This document shows positions 25,726 to 32,675 of a stretch of 64,000 nt of DNA, one piece after another. This stretch comes from Olsenella sp. An285. Its GTDB lineage: Bacteria > Actinomycetota > Coriobacteriia > Coriobacteriales > Atopobiaceae. The translations under genes and the position numbers were made by a program. The notes below the pieces were generated by a model. It was given only the letters and a program-made list of their open reading frames with translations, had not been told where the DNA came from and did no database searches. Within the stretch, counting starts at the first letter, position 1; each line of letters opens with the position of its first letter. The stretch lies in the NCBI RefSeq assembly GCF_002159625.1, contig NZ_NFIZ01000003.1:124001-188000 (forward strand), written 5' to 3'.

Positions 25726-26522
25726 TGCTTGCCCAGATCCTCGCGGAGCTCTTCAATCGCCTTGGTGAGAAGGATGTTGAGCGACTGAAGGTACTCCATC
25801 CGCTCCTTGGTGGCGTTCGTCTCCTCCTTCAGCGCTTGGATGATTGCCTGGTGCTTCCTGAGGGCCTCCTCATAGAGGCGCTCCTTCTCCTGCTTGAGCT
25901 GATCTGCCCTGAGCTTTGCCGCAAGGTCAACTCCCACTCCCGCACCAATTGCCACGGGCGCCGCGAGGACAAACACGCCCGCCGCCATGCCGCCTCCCAC
26001 GACGGCGCCTGCGGCGGCGAGGGCCGAGGTCATTCCCGCCGCCGACAGGCCGGCGGTCCCGAGTCCGTAGAGGGCAGCGAAGGAGGCGATTCCTCCCGCA
26101 GTTGCCCCGAGGGCCCCTCCCAGCACCTCGGGGATGGAGCTCTCGCGGACCGTCCGAGTCTCGTCGTCAAGAGCGGCGGTGGCCTCGTTCACCACGTTGG
26201 CAACCGGTTGGAGGGCCTCGATGCTCTGGAAGTTCATCGCCTTCTGGCGCTCTACGTCCTGCTTGATGTTGTCGATGGTTCCGGAGATTGCCTTGCCCGC
26301 ATCGCTTGCCATCTCTCCAATCTGAGATGCCGCTCCGCTTGCGACTTCACCAATCTGAGATGCCGCTCCGCTCGCCGCCTCTCCCGCCTGTGACGCGATG
26401 TCCCCCGCCACCTCGCCAACCTGTGTTGCGGCTTCGCCTGCTGCATTCACAGCCGTTCCGACCAGGTTCTGTACTGCGGCACCCGCTTTCTGAAGCTCCT
26501 CAAACGGGTTTCCAAAGTCCAT
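25722..26522 (-). CDS. Glycine-zipper membrane/coiled-coil protein, first gene of a coupled pair
   Basis: A 266-residue protein from the ATG at 26520-26522, which has GGGAG just upstream; an in-frame ATG at 26567 lacks one. Residues 15-75 consist of 11-residue repeats (AASQIGEVASG type) that would form an amphipathic helix of the LEA/apolipoprotein kind. Residues 125-200 are a long Gly/Ala-rich hydrophobic region (GGALGATAGGIASFAALYGL and more) compatible with two or more membrane-inserted glycine-zipper helices. The C-terminus is a charged coiled coil (DQLKQEKERLYEEALRKH onward). The combination resembles membrane-perturbing effectors or pore-forming partners, but I know no matching family. 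It is coupled to the 465-residue gene. Confidence 0.65.
   Translation of the reverse strand: MDFGNPFEELQKAGAAVQNLVGTAVNAAGEAATQVGEVAGDIASQAGEAASGAASQIGEVASGAASQIGEMASDAGKAISGTIDNIKQDVERQKAMNFQSIEALQPVANVVNEATAALDDETRTVRESSIPEVLGGALGATAGGIASFAALYGLGTAGLSAAGMTSALAAAGAVVGGGMAAGVFVLAAPVAIGAGVGVDLAAKLRADQLKQEKERLYEEALRKHQAIIQALKEETNATKERMEYLQSLNILLTKAIEELREDLGKQ
26317..26372 (-). repeat. 33-bp in-gene tandem repeat
   Basis: Inside the glycine-zipper gene the 23-base block beginning CCAATCTGAGATGCCGCTCC occurs at 26317-26339 and again at 26350-26372, a 33-base period. Each unit encodes one 11-residue amphipathic repeat (AASQIGEVASG and the like). The near-identity at DNA level points to recent duplication. 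Confidence 0.7.
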
Positions 26523-26678
26523 GATGCTCCCATCGTCGAAGAGTGTGTTTGTGTGTCTGAAAGTCATTCTATCGTGGACCTGAATGCCGGCAATCGTCCC
26601 GTTGCTTCTGGGGCTCCTGACCCGCGCCTAGGAGGGCGTTCGATGAGGGGAGATGATGGCGTGAGCGCTGCAGACTTC

Positions 26679-26712
26679 TTGCCATGGCGTACAATGTAAT
26701 CATATAATTACA
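26679..26712 (+). promoter_or_regulatory. Promoter with overlapping palindromic operator of MqsR/MqsA operon
   Basis: A -35 box TTGCCA (26679-26684) and a perfect -10 box TATAAT (26703-26708) are 18 bases apart. The inverted repeat TGTAAT-N6-ATTACA (26695-26712) covers the -10 box. Binding of the DNA-binding antitoxin here would block RNA polymerase, the usual autoregulation of type II toxin-antitoxin operons. The toxin start follows 20 bases downstream. Confidence 0.65.
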
Positions 26713-26732
26713 CTCTACGGCACGGGAGGGTG

Positions 26733-27074
26733 ATGGACGCAAGGGCGCTGTTTCTGCACCAAGTCAAGAAGTTCGTCGAGAAGAACGGCTTCGTTCTCGT
26801 GCCTCGCGAGCAAAACGTGACGTTCATGGCCGAGCGTGGCATGACGATGGATGACCTCAGGCGAGTGATTCTTTCGCTTGAGCCGAAGGACATGTTCGAC
26901 GGCCCCGAGCAAGATCGAGACCCGCGCTTTAGGGACAAGTGGACCGTCGCAGAGTTTTCGCCTGCGTATGGGAGCGAGACGCTGTACCTGAAGCTGTCCG
27001 TCCGGACTGACGCCGAGCGATGCAAGTGCTTGTCGGTAAAGTTGTTTGTTGACCGACGGGAGACGAGGAAATGA
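26733..27074 (+). CDS. MqsR-like type II toxin
   Basis: A 113-residue protein; I use the ATG at 26733 because the GGGAGGG at 26724-26730 would overlap the alternative GTG at 26730. The central DDLRRVILSLEPKDMFDGPE and the later WTVAEFSPAYGSETLYLKLS follow the MqsR pattern, a RelE-like fold mRNA interferase that cuts at GCN sites; the terminal strand SVKLFVDR matches too. The stop overlaps the ATG of the downstream gene (ATGA). The antitoxin gene lies second, as in the E. coli mqsRA order. The catalytic residues cannot be verified by eye, so activity is inferred from family and gene order. Confidence 0.7.
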   Translation: MDARALFLHQVKKFVEKNGFVLVPREQNVTFMAERGMTMDDLRRVILSLEPKDMFDGPEQDRDPRFRDKWTVAEFSPAYGSETLYLKLSVRTDAERCKCLSVKLFVDRRETRK

Positions 27075-28111
27075 GCGTGGAGAAGACCATTAACACCTAC
27101 TGCCCAGAGTGCGACCGCGAGGTAGTCGCGATTCTCGAGCATAGGGTCGAGACGCTGTCCGTCAAGGGCGAGCCGACCTCCTATGAGGCCGAGGTTGCGG
27201 TCTGCCCGTGCTGTGGCGGGGCAATCGGAGACTCCCGCATTGAGGGCGAGAACCTGCACCGCGCTTACTCCGCCTACTGCTCCGCCCATGGACTCATGGC
27301 TCCGGACGAGGTCAGAAGCCTTCGGAACAGCTACGGTCTCTCCCTGCGCGAGTTCAGCAAATTCCTCGGGTTCGGCGAGCAGACCGTGGCCCGCTACGAG
27401 GCAGGCGCAATCCCCGATGACTCGCATAACACCACGCTCATGCTTGCCGCAACGGCTTCCGGGGCTGCCGCCCTGCTCTCGGTGAGGGAGGGCCAGCTGA
27501 GTGAGAGGACCGTCGCCGCGGTTCGTCGGTTCGTCGAGAGCAAGACCCCTGTCTCCGGAGCCTCTGCCGCCTTTACCGCGCGTCAGTGGCCCACCCCGGC
27601 GATGCTAGTTCCCGGCAGGTTCAACGGCTATCGCCCGTTCGATATAGATCGCATTGCCGCAGTCGTATGCGAGCTGGCGTCTCGTTGCGTCGACCTGTAC
27701 AGGACCAAGCTGCAGAAGGCGATGTTCTTCACCGACTTTCTGTGCTACGCGCGCACCACACGGTCGATGACGGGGCTCTCCTATGCGCACGCGGACTACG
27801 GCCCCGTCATGGACGGGAAGGACCGAATCGTCGCGCTCCTTCAGGATTGCGAGGCCATTGACCTTGCCCAGAAGGGGTGGGGAGAGGTGGTTGTGTCCAG
27901 ACATCGTCCGACTGGCATTTTGAGCGAGGACGAGATCCAGCTTGTCGACGAGGTGGCGGCCTTCGTCAATACGTTCGAGAGGGCAACGGACATCTCGTCC
28001 TTCTCGCATGGCCTTGATGCGTGGAAGGACACCGAGAGTGGTCGGCCTATCGATTACGTCGCAAACGCAGGGCAGGTTGCTGACGCAATCGAGCGTCGCA
28101 TGGCGAGATAG
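27071..28111 (+). CDS. Antitoxin: MqsA-type zinc finger, XRE HTH and DUF4065 (Panacea) domain
   Basis: A 346-residue three-domain protein. Residues 1-70 are a YgiT/MqsA-like zinc-binding domain with paired cysteines CPECDRE (15-21) and CPCCGG. Residues about 75-130 are an XRE helix-turn-helix (SLREFSKFLGFGEQTVARYE) that would bind the operator at 26695. The C-terminal half is DUF4065/SocA-like, called Panacea in toxin-antitoxin work (LQKAMFFTDFLCYA, YAHADYGPV). Panacea domains neutralise unrelated toxins, so here an MqsA-like N-terminus and a Panacea domain sit together opposite an MqsR-like toxin. Translation is coupled to the toxin gene by ATGA overlap. The domain calls are confident; which domain neutralises the toxin is open. 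Confidence 0.8.
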   Translation: MSVEKTINTYCPECDREVVAILEHRVETLSVKGEPTSYEAEVAVCPCCGGAIGDSRIEGENLHRAYSAYCSAHGLMAPDEVRSLRNSYGLSLREFSKFLGFGEQTVARYEAGAIPDDSHNTTLMLAATASGAAALLSVREGQLSERTVAAVRRFVESKTPVSGASAAFTARQWPTPAMLVPGRFNGYRPFDIDRIAAVVCELASRCVDLYRTKLQKAMFFTDFLCYARTTRSMTGLSYAHADYGPVMDGKDRIVALLQDCEAIDLAQKGWGEVVVSRHRPTGILSEDEIQLVDEVAAFVNTFERATDISSFSHGLDAWKDTESGRPIDYVANAGQVADAIERRMAR

Positions 28112-28229
28112 CTTCCCGTTGTCACGGCGGCTTTCCCGCGTTTGCCGTGCTGGGTTCTGGGCGGGCTGAGGGGGTCAAACAACATCTCTGCGCCTGCCCG
28201 TGGTTGCCGCGTTCCATCTCTTCACTTTT

Positions 28230-28245
28230 GCTATACTGCTATACA
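28230..28245 (+). promoter_or_regulatory. Candidate -10 region with tandem GCTATAC repeats
   Basis: GCTATAC occurs twice in a row (28230-28236 and 28238-28244), giving two possible -10 boxes (TATACT, TATACA) 20-30 bases before the DinJ-like antitoxin start. The direct repeat could also be a ribbon-helix-helix antitoxin operator. No clear -35 box is seen. Confidence 0.4.
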
Positions 28246-28264
28246 AACAAGTGAGGTGATGGGC

Positions 28265-28642
28265 ATGCCTGCGACAAGCGCGGTGCCAGCAGCACGTCAG
28301 ACGCAGATGAACACGCGCATAGACGCCGAGCTCAAGGCAGCCGGCGACGCCGCGCTCGCGCATCTTGGCTATACGCCCTCGGCGGCGGTGCGCGGGCTCT
28401 GGCGGTTCGTGGTGGACCACCAGGACGACGCCGCGGCCGTGCGTGAGGTCATAGAGCCCGACGCTGCCTCCGCGCTCTCCGACGAGGCGTCCCGGAAGGC
28501 GGCGGCGATTGCCGGCCTGCGGTCCCTGTACGAGCAGACGGCCTGCGAGCTTGGCATTCCCGGCGAGGCCGAAGCAGGCCTCCCGTCTTGGGACGATCTT
28601 CGCGAGGACTGGTACGACGAGCGCCTGGAGGGGGAGGCGTAG
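28265..28642 (+). CDS. Ribbon-helix-helix antitoxin, RelB/DinJ-like
   Basis: A 125-residue protein. The ATG at 28265 has GAGGTG at 28253-28258 at proper distance, better than the ATG at 28259. The segment QTQMNTRIDAELKAAGDAAL is the ribbon and first helix of RelB/DinJ antitoxins, followed by GYTPSAAVRGLWRFVVDH. The C-terminal acidic half, with PSWDDLREDWYDERLEGEA at the end, would wrap the toxin. It is the first gene of a two-gene operon; its TAG is followed immediately by the ATG of a PIN-domain toxin gene. DinJ usually pairs with YafQ, so pairing with PIN is a known but less common combination. Confidence 0.8.
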   Translation: MPATSAVPAARQTQMNTRIDAELKAAGDAALAHLGYTPSAAVRGLWRFVVDHQDDAAAVREVIEPDAASALSDEASRKAAAIAGLRSLYEQTACELGIPGEAEAGLPSWDDLREDWYDERLEGEA

Positions 28643-29128
28643 ATGCCGCAGCCGTCGCGCGTTCTTCTCGACACCAACGTCTGGCTCGATGCGTTCGACG
28701 GCGCGCGGCCGCGTTCCCGCGCGGCGAACGAGCTGATTGACGCCTGCGTGCGCAAGGGAATCGAGCTGCTCTACGCGGTCGGCACGGCAAAGGATGTGTA
28801 CTACCTCGTGAGCGCCTCGCTCAAGCGCCAGGCGCGGGCGGCGGGGGAGACGCTCTCTGAAGGGCAGGCGCGCGCGGCATCCGCCTACGCGGCGGCATGC
28901 GTGGCAAACATGGACGAGATTGCAACGGCCGTGGGCGCCGACTCGTCGGACGTCTGGCTCGCCCGGAAGTACCAGCGCATCCACGAGGACTTCGAGGACT
29001 GCCTCGTGCTCGCAGCCGCGCGGCGTGCAAAGGTGGACTTCCTTGTGACGAGCGACGACGCGCTCCTGCGCCATGCGCCCGTGGCGGCGCTCTCGGTCGA
29101 TGACTTCCTTGCATTGGTGGGGGAGTAG
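28643..29128 (+). CDS. PIN-domain toxin
   Basis: A 161-residue PIN ribonuclease. The first acidic residue is in RVLLDTNVWLDAF (Asp10). The second cluster is EDFEDCLVLAAARR with acidic residues near 119-121, and the third is FLVTSDDALLRH. The protein is slightly longer than VapC toxins (around 130), the extra being an Ala-rich helical middle. Its start codon directly abuts the antitoxin stop, so the two are co-translated. PIN toxins cleave RNA, often tRNA; the target here is unknown. Sequence and position support a complete, probably active toxin-antitoxin pair. Confidence 0.85.
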   Translation: MPQPSRVLLDTNVWLDAFDGARPRSRAANELIDACVRKGIELLYAVGTAKDVYYLVSASLKRQARAAGETLSEGQARAASAYAAACVANMDEIATAVGADSSDVWLARKYQRIHEDFEDCLVLAAARRAKVDFLVTSDDALLRHAPVAALSVDDFLALVGE

Positions 29129-29175
29129 TCGGCTACACAGAGGCAATCACCATCTAACTTACGCAAGGAGGAACA

Positions 29176-29427
29176 ATGACCTCGATCAGCGCGACCGCGT
29201 TCCGCAAGGACATCTACAACATCATCGCGCGGGCCAACGAGGACTGCTCGCCCATCGTCATCACCAACACCAAGGGCAAGGGCGCGGTACTCGTCGGGGA
29301 GGACGAGTGGGCAGCTATCGAGGAGACCCTCTACCTCATGGGGATTCCTGGCGTGGCCGAGTCTCTCGTAGAGGGTCGCGACGTTCCCGTCGAGGACTGT
29401 GTGGACGAGTCCGCGCTGGAGTGGTAG
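29176..29427 (+). CDS. yefM: YefM/Phd family antitoxin
   Basis: An 83-residue antitoxin with AAGGAGGA just before the ATG. The N-terminus SISATAFRKDIYNIIARANE is the Phd/YefM DNA-binding fold, then PIVITNTKGKGAVLVGEDEW and a helical acidic tail (VEDCVDESALEW) that would block the YoeB active site. The toxin gene begins 2 bases after its stop. YefM dimers repress their own promoter; no clear palindrome is visible in the 47 bases upstream, so the unit might be read through from the PIN module. Confidence 0.9.
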   Translation: MTSISATAFRKDIYNIIARANEDCSPIVITNTKGKGAVLVGEDEWAAIEETLYLMGIPGVAESLVEGRDVPVEDCVDESALEW

Positions 29428-29429
29428 CC

Positions 29430-29729
29430 ATGTGGAGGGTCATCTTCACCAAGCAGGCCGCGAAGAACGCCAAGAATCTCAAGGCGGCGGGGCTGGCGGG
29501 TAAGGCGAAGCGCCTCGTCGAGGCCGTGCGCGCCGACCCCTTTGGGACCCCACCAGCCTATGAGGGGCTCGTCGGGAGCCTTGCCGGGCTCTGCTCGCGT
29601 CGCATCAGCATCTGGCATCGCCTTGTCTACTCCGTCGACGCGACACCGGTCGACCATGACGGCGTGAGCTACGTGGGCACCGTCAAGGTTGTCCGCATGT
29701 GGACGCATTACGAGGGCGTGCGCGGGTAA
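29430..29729 (+). CDS. yoeB: YoeB/Txe family toxin
   Basis: A 99-residue RelE-superfamily toxin: WRVIFTKQAAKNAKNLKAAG at the start, DPFGTPPAYEGL in the middle, SRRISIWHRLVYSVD with the catalytic-region Arg and His, and a C-terminal VKVVRMWTHYEGVRG. The WTHYE ending corresponds to the HY motif of YoeB (usually SLRGHY or MRTHYE). YoeB binds the ribosome and cuts mRNA at the A site. The start ATG follows the antitoxin TAG by 2 bases. The pair is intact. Confidence 0.9.
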   Translation: MWRVIFTKQAAKNAKNLKAAGLAGKAKRLVEAVRADPFGTPPAYEGLVGSLAGLCSRRISIWHRLVYSVDATPVDHDGVSYVGTVKVVRMWTHYEGVRG

Positions 29730-29852
29730 GGTGCGTGTCCGGGCTTCTCGCTCTATGTAGCTGTGCGCCTCACGCCAAGCTTGTCCCGCGAGCGGCTGGG
29801 TGACGGCGCTCGGGCTCTGCGGCTACCGTTGCTCCGCTTTGCTCACTTTGGA

Positions 29853-29887
29853 TTACTCAAAAAAGTTGAGTCAAAATAACTGAGTAA
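29853..29887. repeat. TTACTCA/TGAGTAA inverted repeat cluster
   Basis: TTACTCA (29853-29859) and TGAGTAA (29881-29887) form an inverted repeat, with a third related site TGAGTCA at 29867-29873 between them. The island of AT-rich sequence stands out in GC-rich surroundings, 95 bases before the macro-domain gene. Operator or mobile-element end; undetermined. Confidence 0.45.
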
Positions 29888-29981
29888 AACGGGCTCTGTA
29901 CGAAAAGCGCCATCCTTCTCGCCGTTGGTCTGTCCGCCCGTCCTGCTACCATCGCCTTAAGGATCGAGGCGGGAGGTCACC

Positions 29982-31010
29982 ATGCCGTTCTCCATCGTTC
30001 GCAACGACATCGCGCGCGTGCGCGCCGGCGTGCTCGTCAACGCCGCCAACGAGCGGCTCGCCGCCGGGGGAGGGGTCTGCGGGGCGATCTTTGCCGCCGC
30101 GGGCGCGAGCAAGATGGCCGCCGCGTGCGCGGGGATCGGGCGCTGCCCCACGGGCTCGGCGGTAGTCACGCCGGGCTTTGACCTGCCGTGCCGCTGGGTG
30201 GTCCACGCGGTGGGTCCCGTCTGGCGCGGAGGGACGCACGGCGAGAGGGGCCTCCTGCAGAGCTGCTACCGCAGCGTGTTCTCAGAGGTGGCGCGCCTGG
30301 GCGCGGCGTCGGTGGCGTTTCCGCTCATATCCGCCGGCATCTTCGGCTACCCCGTGCGCGAGGCGCTCGACGTGGCCCGTGCGGAGGCGTCGGCGTTTCT
30401 CGACGACCACCCGGACGTCGAGGTGACGCTCGTCGTCTTCACGCGCGACGTGGTGGCGCAGGGCGTGGCGCTCCTGGGCGAGCTGCGCGAGTGCGTGGAC
30501 GACGCGTACGTGGACGGCAGCCCGCACCTGCGCGACCGCTCCGCTGAGCTCCGGGAGCTCCGCGCTCCCGAGGCGCGTCCCGTCGCGGGCGCGCCCCTCG
30601 CCGCGTCCGTCCCGGCCCCCGGCAGCCTGGGGGCGCCCGACGAGCTCGCCGAGCGCCTGGCGCACCTCGACCTGTCCTTCTCGGAGGCCCTGCTCTCGCT
30701 GATCGACGAGCGCGGGCTCACCGACGCCCAGGTCTATCGCCGGGCAAACCTCAGCCGCCAGCTCTTCTCCAAGATCCGCTCCAAGCCGGACTACCGGCCG
30801 AGCAAGCCCACGGCGGTGGCGCTGGCGCTCGCGCTCGGCCTCACGCTGCCGCAGACGCAGGAGCTTCTCGCCCACACCGGGCTCACGCTCTCGCGCAGCA
30901 GCAAGTTCGACGTGATCGTCGAGTTCTACCTCGCGCGCGGCGTCCACGACGTCATGACCGTGAACGAGGCGCTCTTCGCCTTTGACCAGCCGCTGCTGGG
31001 CTCGCAGTAG
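29982..31010 (+). CDS. Macro domain protein with C-terminal helix-turn-helix-like region
   Basis: A 342-residue protein. Residues 1-165 form a macro domain that binds or hydrolyses ADP-ribose derivatives: MPFSIVRNDIARVRAGVLVN, then AANERLAAGGGVCGAIF as the glycine-rich ligand loop, and AFPLISAGIFGYPVREAL as the second loop. After a Pro/Ala-rich linker, residues 220-342 resemble an XRE-like helical domain (DAQVYRRANLSRQLFSKIRS, then GLTLPQTQELLAHTGLTLS). This two-part form is common in Firmicutes and Actinobacteria near the end of defence or stress loci. Six kilobases downstream lies an ADP-ribosylglycohydrolase, a functional counterpart. GAGG lies upstream of the ATG. Confidence 0.85.
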   Translation: MPFSIVRNDIARVRAGVLVNAANERLAAGGGVCGAIFAAAGASKMAAACAGIGRCPTGSAVVTPGFDLPCRWVVHAVGPVWRGGTHGERGLLQSCYRSVFSEVARLGAASVAFPLISAGIFGYPVREALDVARAEASAFLDDHPDVEVTLVVFTRDVVAQGVALLGELRECVDDAYVDGSPHLRDRSAELRELRAPEARPVAGAPLAASVPAPGSLGAPDELAERLAHLDLSFSEALLSLIDERGLTDAQVYRRANLSRQLFSKIRSKPDYRPSKPTAVALALALGLTLPQTQELLAHTGLTLSRSSKFDVIVEFYLARGVHDVMTVNEALFAFDQPLLGSQ

Positions 31011-31115
31011 GGGCCGGCGCCCCTCGCGCCAGATGTCGCCCGGCGGTTTACCTCTGCACCCGCGCCCCCGCGTAGCCTTGGTGTCGTCAGGTTGGCTGCG
31101 ACAAGGGAGGCAGCA

Positions 31116-31760
31116 ATGCGCACGGAGATCGTCTTCATCCTGGACGCGAGCGGATCGATGGCGGGGCTCGAGGCCGACACGGTCGGTGGCTTCAACAGCC
31201 TCATCGAGAAGAACCGTGAGGAGCCGGGGGAGGCCGTGGTGTCCACGGTGCTCTTCTCGAGCGGCTCGCGCGTCCTGCACGACCGGATCGACATCCGCGA
31301 GGTGCCGCGGCTCACGAGGCGCGACTACGAGTGCCACGGGTGCACGGCGCTGCTCGACGCCGTGGGCGGCGCCATCAGGCACGTCGACCTGGTCCAGAGC
31401 GTGCAGCCCGCAGGCTACGAGGCGGACAGGGTGCTCTTCGTCATCACCACCGACGGCCAGGAGAACGCGAGCCGTCGCTACACGTACCCGCAGGTCAGGC
31501 GCATGATCGAGGAGCACCGGCAGAGGGGCTGGGAGTTCCTGTTCATCGGGGCCAACATCGACTCCGCGGCGGAGGCGGCGAGCCTGGGCATCGCGCCCGA
31601 GCGCGCGGCGGACTACGTGGCGGACGGACGCGGCACCGAGGTGCTCTACGACGCCGTGGCGTGCGCGGTTGCCGAGGCGCGCGCGTGCCCGCCCAGCGCG
31701 GCGATGGGCGACGCGTGGCGCACGGGGCTCGACGCTGACGTGCGGGCGCGGAGGCGGTAG
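31116..31760 (+). CDS. VWA domain protein
   Basis: A 214-residue von Willebrand factor A domain protein; the ATG at 31116 has AGGGAGG at 31104-31110. The MIDAS metal site is visible: FILDASGSMAGLE (D-x-S-x-S, residues 8-12), a downstream Thr in the segment CHGCTALLDAVGGAI, and Asp in VITTDGQENAS. The rest is a compact Rossmann-like fold with EEHRQRGWEFLFIGANIDSA. It has no signal peptide or TM segment, so it is probably cytoplasmic. It may be part of a cassette with the metallophosphoesterase. Function unknown; the related VWA proteins seen in TerY-type stress operons are one possibility. Confidence 0.8.
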   Translation: MRTEIVFILDASGSMAGLEADTVGGFNSLIEKNREEPGEAVVSTVLFSSGSRVLHDRIDIREVPRLTRRDYECHGCTALLDAVGGAIRHVDLVQSVQPAGYEADRVLFVITTDGQENASRRYTYPQVRRMIEEHRQRGWEFLFIGANIDSAAEAASLGIAPERAADYVADGRGTEVLYDAVACAVAEARACPPSAAMGDAWRTGLDADVRARRR

Positions 31761-31867
31761 GCTGATCTCTGCCCGTTGGAACCGGGTATAACTCGTCGAG
31801 AGATGGGAGGTGCGCCAAGTTCTACCAAGTTCCACCAATAAGACAGCGCCGTAGGGGAGGGGGTCAC

Positions 31868-32575
31868 ATGTCCGTCTGGGTAACCGGAGACGTGCACGGC
31901 AGCATCGACATCGGCAAGCTCTCCGGCCGCAGGTGGCCCGAGGGCAAGAGCCTCACGCGAGATGACCTGCTCATCGTGTGCGGAGACTTCGGCATGCCGT
32001 GGGACGGCTCCAACAGGGAGCGCTACTGGCTGGACTGGCTCGCCGAGCGCCCGTGGACCACGCTCTTCGTCGACGGCAACCACGAGTGCTTCCCGCACCT
32101 GGCCGACCTGCCCGTGACCGAGCGCTGGGGCGGGCGCGTGCAGGTCTACCCCGAGTGGCCGAGCATCGTCCACCTCATGCGCGGCGAGGCCTACCGGCTG
32201 GGCGACCTGCGCGTCTTTGCCATGGGCGGGGCCTCCAGCCACGACAGGGAGTGGTGCGTGGAGGGCTGGAGCTGGTTTCCCGAGGAGCTGCCCAGCCTCG
32301 AGGAGCTCGAGCGCGCCGAGAAGAACCTGGATGCGGCGGGCTGGGACGTTGACCTCGTAATCTCCCACTGCTGCTCGAGCCGCATGCTGCCCGCGGCGCT
32401 TGGCGCGGCAGGAGCTGGAGGCGGCCGCGAGGGGCGTGACCGCCTCAACGAGTGGTTCGACATGCTCGAGGATCGGCTCGACTTCTAGGCGTGGTACTTT
32501 GGCCACTACCACGCCGATGCCCAGCTCGACGAGCGGCATCGGCTGATCTACCGCGACATCATGCGGGTGGGGTAA
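31868..32575 (+). pseudogene. Metallophosphoesterase gene split by an in-frame TAG
   Basis: The frame reads as one calcineurin-like phosphoesterase of 235 codons. Metal motifs: GDVHG near residue 7-11, CGDFG, GNHE and a later SHCC. At codon 207 (32486-32488) a TAG interrupts it, but the same frame continues after the stop as AWYFGHYHADAQLDERHRLI and ends at a TAA (32573-32575). The continuation carries the GHYH metal-binding motif that such enzymes need. A product ending at 206 would therefore lack a ligand. A single-base change from AAG or GAG would explain the stop. The ORF ending at 32488 may be expressed but is probably inactive unless the amber codon is suppressed. Confidence 0.75.
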
Positions 32576-32675
32576 GACAGCCAATTACAAGCGCCTTCTG
32601 ACCCGGAAGTCCGGGGCTGACGAGCCCCTTGGCCGATTGCGGGATTGCTGTGATAAGGGTGAGCCGCAAGAATGC

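Noticed and set aside
32486-32488. TAG as a pyrrolysine or selenocysteine-type recoded codon
   Set aside because: TAG is not the selenocysteine codon, no pyl genes or suppressor tRNA are visible, and a simple nonsense mutation explains it; kept only as an open question in the finding.
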